35,928 bases of DNA. It comes from an uncultured Acinetobacter sp. GTDB lineage: Bacteria > Pseudomonadota > Gammaproteobacteria > Pseudomonadales > Moraxellaceae. Where the stretch lies: NCBI GenBank assembly GCA_900771065.1, contig CAAGMP010000201.1, positions 1 through 35,928 of the forward strand. Reading direction: 5' to 3'. Positions 32,524 through 35,928 of this stretch are shown here, one piece after another; position 1 is the first letter of the stretch; the number at the start of each line of letters is the position of its first letter. Both the position numbers and the translations under genes were made by a program. Below the pieces are notes generated by a model. The model did no database searches, was not told the DNA's origin, and worked only from the letters and a program-made list of their open reading frames with translations.

Positions 32524-33888
32524 ATGTCAACGACTGTTATTATTCTGGCTGCGGGTAAAGGAACACGCATGCGTTCCAGTTTACCAAAAGTTTTACAACC
32601 TTTAGCAGGACGTCCTTTACTTGGTCACGTGATCGAAACAGCAAAAAAAATCAAAGCAGATCAAATTATTACAATTTATGGTCATGGCGGACAATTAGTA
32701 CAAAATGCCTTTAGCCATGAAAATATTCAATGGGTTGAACAAACGGAACAGCTCGGTACAGGTCATGCAGTCAAAGTCAGTTTACCTGTTTTACCCAAAA
32801 CAGGCATTTCATTAATTCTTTCTGGCGACGTGCCTTGCATTCAACAAAATACTTTAGAAAATTTATTGGCAGCGGCAACACAAACAGGCATTGGCTTAGT
32901 GACTTTAACTTTAGCTGATGCAACAGGTTATGGTCGTATTGTACGTGAAAATGGACAAATTCAAGCCATTGTTGAACATAAAGATGCATCTGAGCAACAA
33001 CGCCAAATTAAAGAAATTAATACAGGTATTTATGCTGTTCAAAATGAAAAATTACATGAATGGTTGCCTAAATTAAGCAATGAAAATGCACAAGGTGAAT
33101 ATTATTTAACAGATATTGTGGCAATGGCATTGCAAGATGGTATGCAAGTTGCTTCTGTTGAACCTGAGCAAGCTTTTGAAGTTGATGGTGTGAATGATCG
33201 TGTTCAATTGGCTACTTTAGAGCGTTTATATCAACAAGATCAAGCAAAAAAGTTAATGCAACAAGGTGTACATCTCATTGATCCAAGCCGTTTTGATTTA
33301 CGTGGTCAGTTAACAGTGGGACAAGACGTTCGCATTGATATTAATGTCATTATTGAAGGCGAATGTGAATTTGGTGATCAAGTTGAAATTGGTGCAGGAT
33401 GTATTATTAAAAATAGCCGCATTGCAGCAGGAACCAAAGTCCAACCTTATAGTATTTTTGATCAAGCAGTTGTTGGTGAAAATACCCAAATTGGACCATT
33501 TGCACGTTTACGTCCGGGTGCTCAATTGGCAAATGAAGTTCACATTGGTAACTTTGTTGAAGTTAAAAATACACATATTGGATTTGCATCAAAAGCCAAC
33601 CATTTTACCTATTTAGGTGATGCGGAAATTGGTGAAGAAGCAAATATTGGGGCGGGAACGATTACTTGTAATTATGATGGGGCGAATAAATTTAAAACCC
33701 AAATTGGTGATCGTGCTTTTATTGGTTCAAACAGCTCATTGGTTGCACCTGTAAAGATTGGCAATGGTGCAACCGTTGGCGCAGGCTCAACAATTACCCA
33801 TGATGTGGCAGAAAATAGTTTAGCAGTGGAACGTTCTAAGCAATTTGTCAAAGAAAATTATCCACGTCCGCAAAAAATCAAAAAATAA
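32524..33888 (+). CDS. glmU: Bifunctional GlmU: glucosamine-1-phosphate acetyltransferase and N-acetylglucosamine-1-phosphate uridyltransferase
   Basis: Makes UDP-GlcNAc for murein and lipid A. The 454 residues start with the pyrophosphorylase signature ILAAGKGTRMRSSLPKVLQPLAG (7-29) and contain EQLGTGHAV and SGDVPC. The left-handed beta-helix follows from about residue 250, with hexapeptide repeats (IGPFARLRPGAQL, EVHIGNFVEVKNT) and the acetyltransferase motif NHFTYLGDAEIG with NCNYDGANK-like ITCNYDGANK. It lies 29 bases after pgpA and 11 before glmS. Confidence 0.98.
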   Translation: MSTTVIILAAGKGTRMRSSLPKVLQPLAGRPLLGHVIETAKKIKADQIITIYGHGGQLVQNAFSHENIQWVEQTEQLGTGHAVKVSLPVLPKTGISLILSGDVPCIQQNTLENLLAAATQTGIGLVTLTLADATGYGRIVRENGQIQAIVEHKDASEQQRQIKEINTGIYAVQNEKLHEWLPKLSNENAQGEYYLTDIVAMALQDGMQVASVEPEQAFEVDGVNDRVQLATLERLYQQDQAKKLMQQGVHLIDPSRFDLRGQLTVGQDVRIDINVIIEGECEFGDQVEIGAGCIIKNSRIAAGTKVQPYSIFDQAVVGENTQIGPFARLRPGAQLANEVHIGNFVEVKNTHIGFASKANHFTYLGDAEIGEEANIGAGTITCNYDGANKFKTQIGDRAFIGSNSSLVAPVKIGNGATVGAGSTITHDVAENSLAVERSKQFVKENYPRPQKIKK

Positions 33889-33899
33889 GGAGTTTAAGT

Positions 33900-35738
33900 A
33901 TGTGTGGTATTGTTGGCGGCATTGCTGAACGTAGTATTACTAATATTTTAATTGAAGGTTTAAAGCGTCTGGAATATCGTGGTTACGATTCGGCAGGTCT
34001 AGCCTTAGTTAACGCAGCCCAAATTTTACGTGAACGTCGCGTTGGTAAAGTTGCAAATCTTGAACAAGCAGTCAATGCGTCACAAATTACAGGCTCATTG
34101 GGCATTGCACATACACGTTGGGCAACACACGGTAAACCAACTGAAAATAATGCCCATCCTCATGTTTCTGAACATGTTGCTGTGGTTCACAATGGTATTA
34201 TTGAAAATTATCAAGAACTTAAACAAGAGCTCGAAACATTAGGTTATATTTTCACTTCACAAACTGATACCGAAGTGGTCGCGCATTTGGTGCATCATGC
34301 CTTAAAATCATCATCGAATTTGCTTCGTGCTGTCCAAAGTATTGTACCTAAATTACAAGGTGCGTATGCCTTGGGTATTATTCACACCGATTATCCTGAT
34401 GAATTAATTACAGTGCGTGAAGGTTCACCGTTAGTGATTGGTGTTGGAATTGGCGAAAACTTTATTAGTTCTGATCAATTGGCATTACTTCCAATTACAA
34501 ACCGTTTTATTTACCTTGAAGAAGGTGATATTGCGCGTTTGACACGTGATCAAATTGAAATTTTTGTGAATAATCAACTTGTTGAGCGTCCAATTAAAGA
34601 ATTAGATGCCACTGTAACCAATGCATCAAAAGGCGAATATAAGCACTATATGCTCAAAGAAATTTATGAGCAACCTGAAGCAATTCAACAAACTATTTCA
34701 CAAGCATTAAATGGCAATGCATTACGTGATGATTTTCTTGCACAAGCTGAAAGTGCTTTAAAATCAATTCAACAAGTGCAAATTATTGCATGTGGTACCA
34801 GTTACCATGCAGGTATGATTGCAAAATATTGGTTTGAACAACTGATTGACGTGCCGTGTCATGTCGAAATTGCAAGTGAATTCCGTTATCGCTCGCCTGT
34901 TATTGTGGATCAAACTTTATATTTATGCATTTCTCAATCTGGTGAAACTGCAGATACTTTAGCTGCTTTACGTGATACACAAAAACGTGCCATAGCAAAA
35001 CAAATCAATATTCATACCATGACGATTTGTAATGTCGCGACTTCATCTATGGTGCGTGAAACTGATTTTAGTTTATTAACGCTAGCTGGTCCTGAAATTG
35101 GTGTGGCATCAACAAAAGCCTTTACGACGCAGCTTGCAGCATTAATGTTATTGGTGCTTAAAGTTGGACGAGTCAAAGCGCGCCTTACAAACGATCAACT
35201 GACTGAAATTACAGCACAATTGTGGCATCTTCCAAAAGTTTTATTGCAAACTTTACAACATGACCGTGCTATTTTAGGCTTATCTGAATTATTTGTTGAA
35301 AAACAACATTGTTTATTCTTAGGTCGCGGTACACAGTTCCCAATTGCACTTGAAGGTGCTTTGAAGCTCAAAGAAATTTCATATATTCATGCTGAAGGTT
35401 ATGCAGCGGGTGAATTAAAACACGGTCCATTGGCATTGGTTGACAATGATATGCCTGTGGTCATTTTAGCACCGAAAGATGACATGCTGGATAAACTCAA
35501 ATCAAATATGGAAGAAGTCCAAGCACGTGGTGGTGAGTTATTTGTCTTTGCCGATGAACATAGCGGCATTCAAAGCAAAGACCGCCAACATGTTGTTGCA
35601 GTACCAAGCATTAGCCCAATACTTGCGCCAATTGTGTACAGCTTACCTGTTCAATTGTTATCGTATCATGTTGCTGTTTTACGTGGTACAGATGTCGATC
35701 AGCCACGTAATTTAGCTAAATCAGTTACTGTGGAATAA
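33900..35738 (+). CDS. glmS: Glutamine-fructose-6-phosphate aminotransferase (isomerizing)
   Basis: First enzyme of the amino-sugar pathway: makes glucosamine 6-phosphate. The 612 residues begin MCGIVGG, so Cys2 becomes the N-terminal nucleophile. The glutaminase domain shows RLEYRGYDSAGLA, HTRWATHGKPTENNAHPH and HNGIIENYQEL. Two SIS domains hold CGTSYHAG, SQSGETADTLAALR and STKAFTTQLA, and the C-terminus ends AKSVTVE. AAGGAG precedes the ATG. No glmS ribozyme or GlmZ-type leader site was recognised upstream. Confidence 0.98.
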   Translation: MCGIVGGIAERSITNILIEGLKRLEYRGYDSAGLALVNAAQILRERRVGKVANLEQAVNASQITGSLGIAHTRWATHGKPTENNAHPHVSEHVAVVHNGIIENYQELKQELETLGYIFTSQTDTEVVAHLVHHALKSSSNLLRAVQSIVPKLQGAYALGIIHTDYPDELITVREGSPLVIGVGIGENFISSDQLALLPITNRFIYLEEGDIARLTRDQIEIFVNNQLVERPIKELDATVTNASKGEYKHYMLKEIYEQPEAIQQTISQALNGNALRDDFLAQAESALKSIQQVQIIACGTSYHAGMIAKYWFEQLIDVPCHVEIASEFRYRSPVIVDQTLYLCISQSGETADTLAALRDTQKRAIAKQINIHTMTICNVATSSMVRETDFSLLTLAGPEIGVASTKAFTTQLAALMLLVLKVGRVKARLTNDQLTEITAQLWHLPKVLLQTLQHDRAILGLSELFVEKQHCLFLGRGTQFPIALEGALKLKEISYIHAEGYAAGELKHGPLALVDNDMPVVILAPKDDMLDKLKSNMEEVQARGGELFVFADEHSGIQSKDRQHVVAVPSISPILAPIVYSLPVQLLSYHVAVLRGTDVDQPRNLAKSVTVE

Positions 35739-35750
35739 AAACCGTTTTTT

Positions 35751-35789
35751 AAAAAAGATCCATACTGTTTTGGCAGTATGGATTTTTTA
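35751..35789. terminator. Bidirectional terminator between glmS and the last gene
   Basis: ATCCATACTG (35758-35767) pairs with CAGTATGGAT (35774-35783) around a 6-base loop. T's follow on the plus side and the matching A-run serves the convergent minus-strand gene, which ends at 35795. Confidence 0.88.
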
Positions 35790-35794
35790 TAAGA

Positions 35795-35928
35795 TTAACG
35801 GTTACGCCCTTCTTGGTTTGCTGAACCTGAGCACTGCGCTGCTGCAGTTGAGAAAGTACCATTACTTGCTTCACATGAGCCAATTAATTGCCCTCGAGAG
35901 TCGAATGTTTTTACAGTTGAAGTGCATC
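35795..35928 (-). CDS. Unknown protein, C-terminal 43 residues only
   Basis: An open leftward frame enters from the right edge and stops with TAA at 35795-35797, just before the shared terminator. The visible end is rich in Ser, Thr, Ala and Gly, has three cysteines (in CTSTV, GSCEAS and AQCSGS), and finishes NQEGRNR. This composition suits an exported or periplasmic protein, but no family is recognisable from this fragment. The terminator placement and undisturbed frame support it as a real gene end. Confidence 0.6.
   Translation of the reverse strand, partial: CTSTVKTFDSRGQLIGSCEASNGTFSTAAAQCSGSANQEGRNR

Overview
The window is a block of AT-rich gammaproteobacterial chromosome. Its gene content and order match the genus Acinetobacter, or at least Moraxellaceae: murG-murC-ddl-ftsQ-ftsA-ftsZ-lpxC beside dciA, an M23 peptidase and aceE-aceF, with a separate ribB-ribH-nusB-thiL-pgpA-glmU-glmS run. 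The strain is not one I recognise, and several proteins look diverged from A. baumannii as I remember it. I see no insertion sequence, phage gene, CRISPR array or transfer island. The window is mostly core chromosome with a few accessory patches.

Layout. At 1-438 is the start of a sulfate-binding protein gene, cut by the window edge. At 439-992 is an AT-rich spacer with a 39-residue membrane mini-gene, followed by tRNA-Thr(UGU) at 993-1068. At 1086-5269, all leftward, are a methyltransferase/FAD oxidoreductase pair, a YkgJ-type cysteine-cluster protein, an ODP-type metallo-beta-lactamase-fold protein and a TMEM165/UPF0016 manganese exporter. The exporter has a yybP-ykoY manganese riboswitch and a clear promoter at 5271-5508. 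At 5575-9899 is aceE-aceF (pyruvate dehydrogenase E1 and E2). At 10111-11386 an M23 peptidase and dciA diverge. At 11473-19532 is the division and wall cluster, transcribed leftward from murG to lpxC, with a terminator between ftsZ and lpxC. At 19737-20681 is gshB, then an unusual leader ahead of hpf, then a Tsx/OmpK-like porin, then yqiA-parE leftward.

At 25141-28780 is a tightly packed rightward cluster: a GT39 (ArnT/FlmK-like) transferase, a GT2 polyprenyl-phosphate glycosyltransferase, a GtrA membrane protein and a YdjC/ChbG deacetylase. Together they could load a sugar on undecaprenyl phosphate, move it across the membrane, deacetylate it and transfer it to an envelope acceptor. The closest described precedent is the FlmF2/NaxD/FlmK route that adds galactosamine to lipid A. 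This is the best candidate here for a distinctive system.

At 28996-32494 are riboflavin genes (a RibB fused to a GTP-cyclohydrolase-II-like domain without its cysteines, then RibH), nusB, thiL and pgpA. At 32524-35738 glmU and glmS make UDP-GlcNAc, which feeds the murein and LPS enzymes encoded earlier in the window. The window ends with the last 43 codons of an unknown leftward gene.

Candidate starts were compared by family alignment from memory and by Shine-Dalgarno sequences. Several longer upstream starts were trimmed for that reason (mneA-like exporter, M23 peptidase, lpxC, ftsZ, ddl, gshB, the porin, the GT39 gene, ribB and pgpA).
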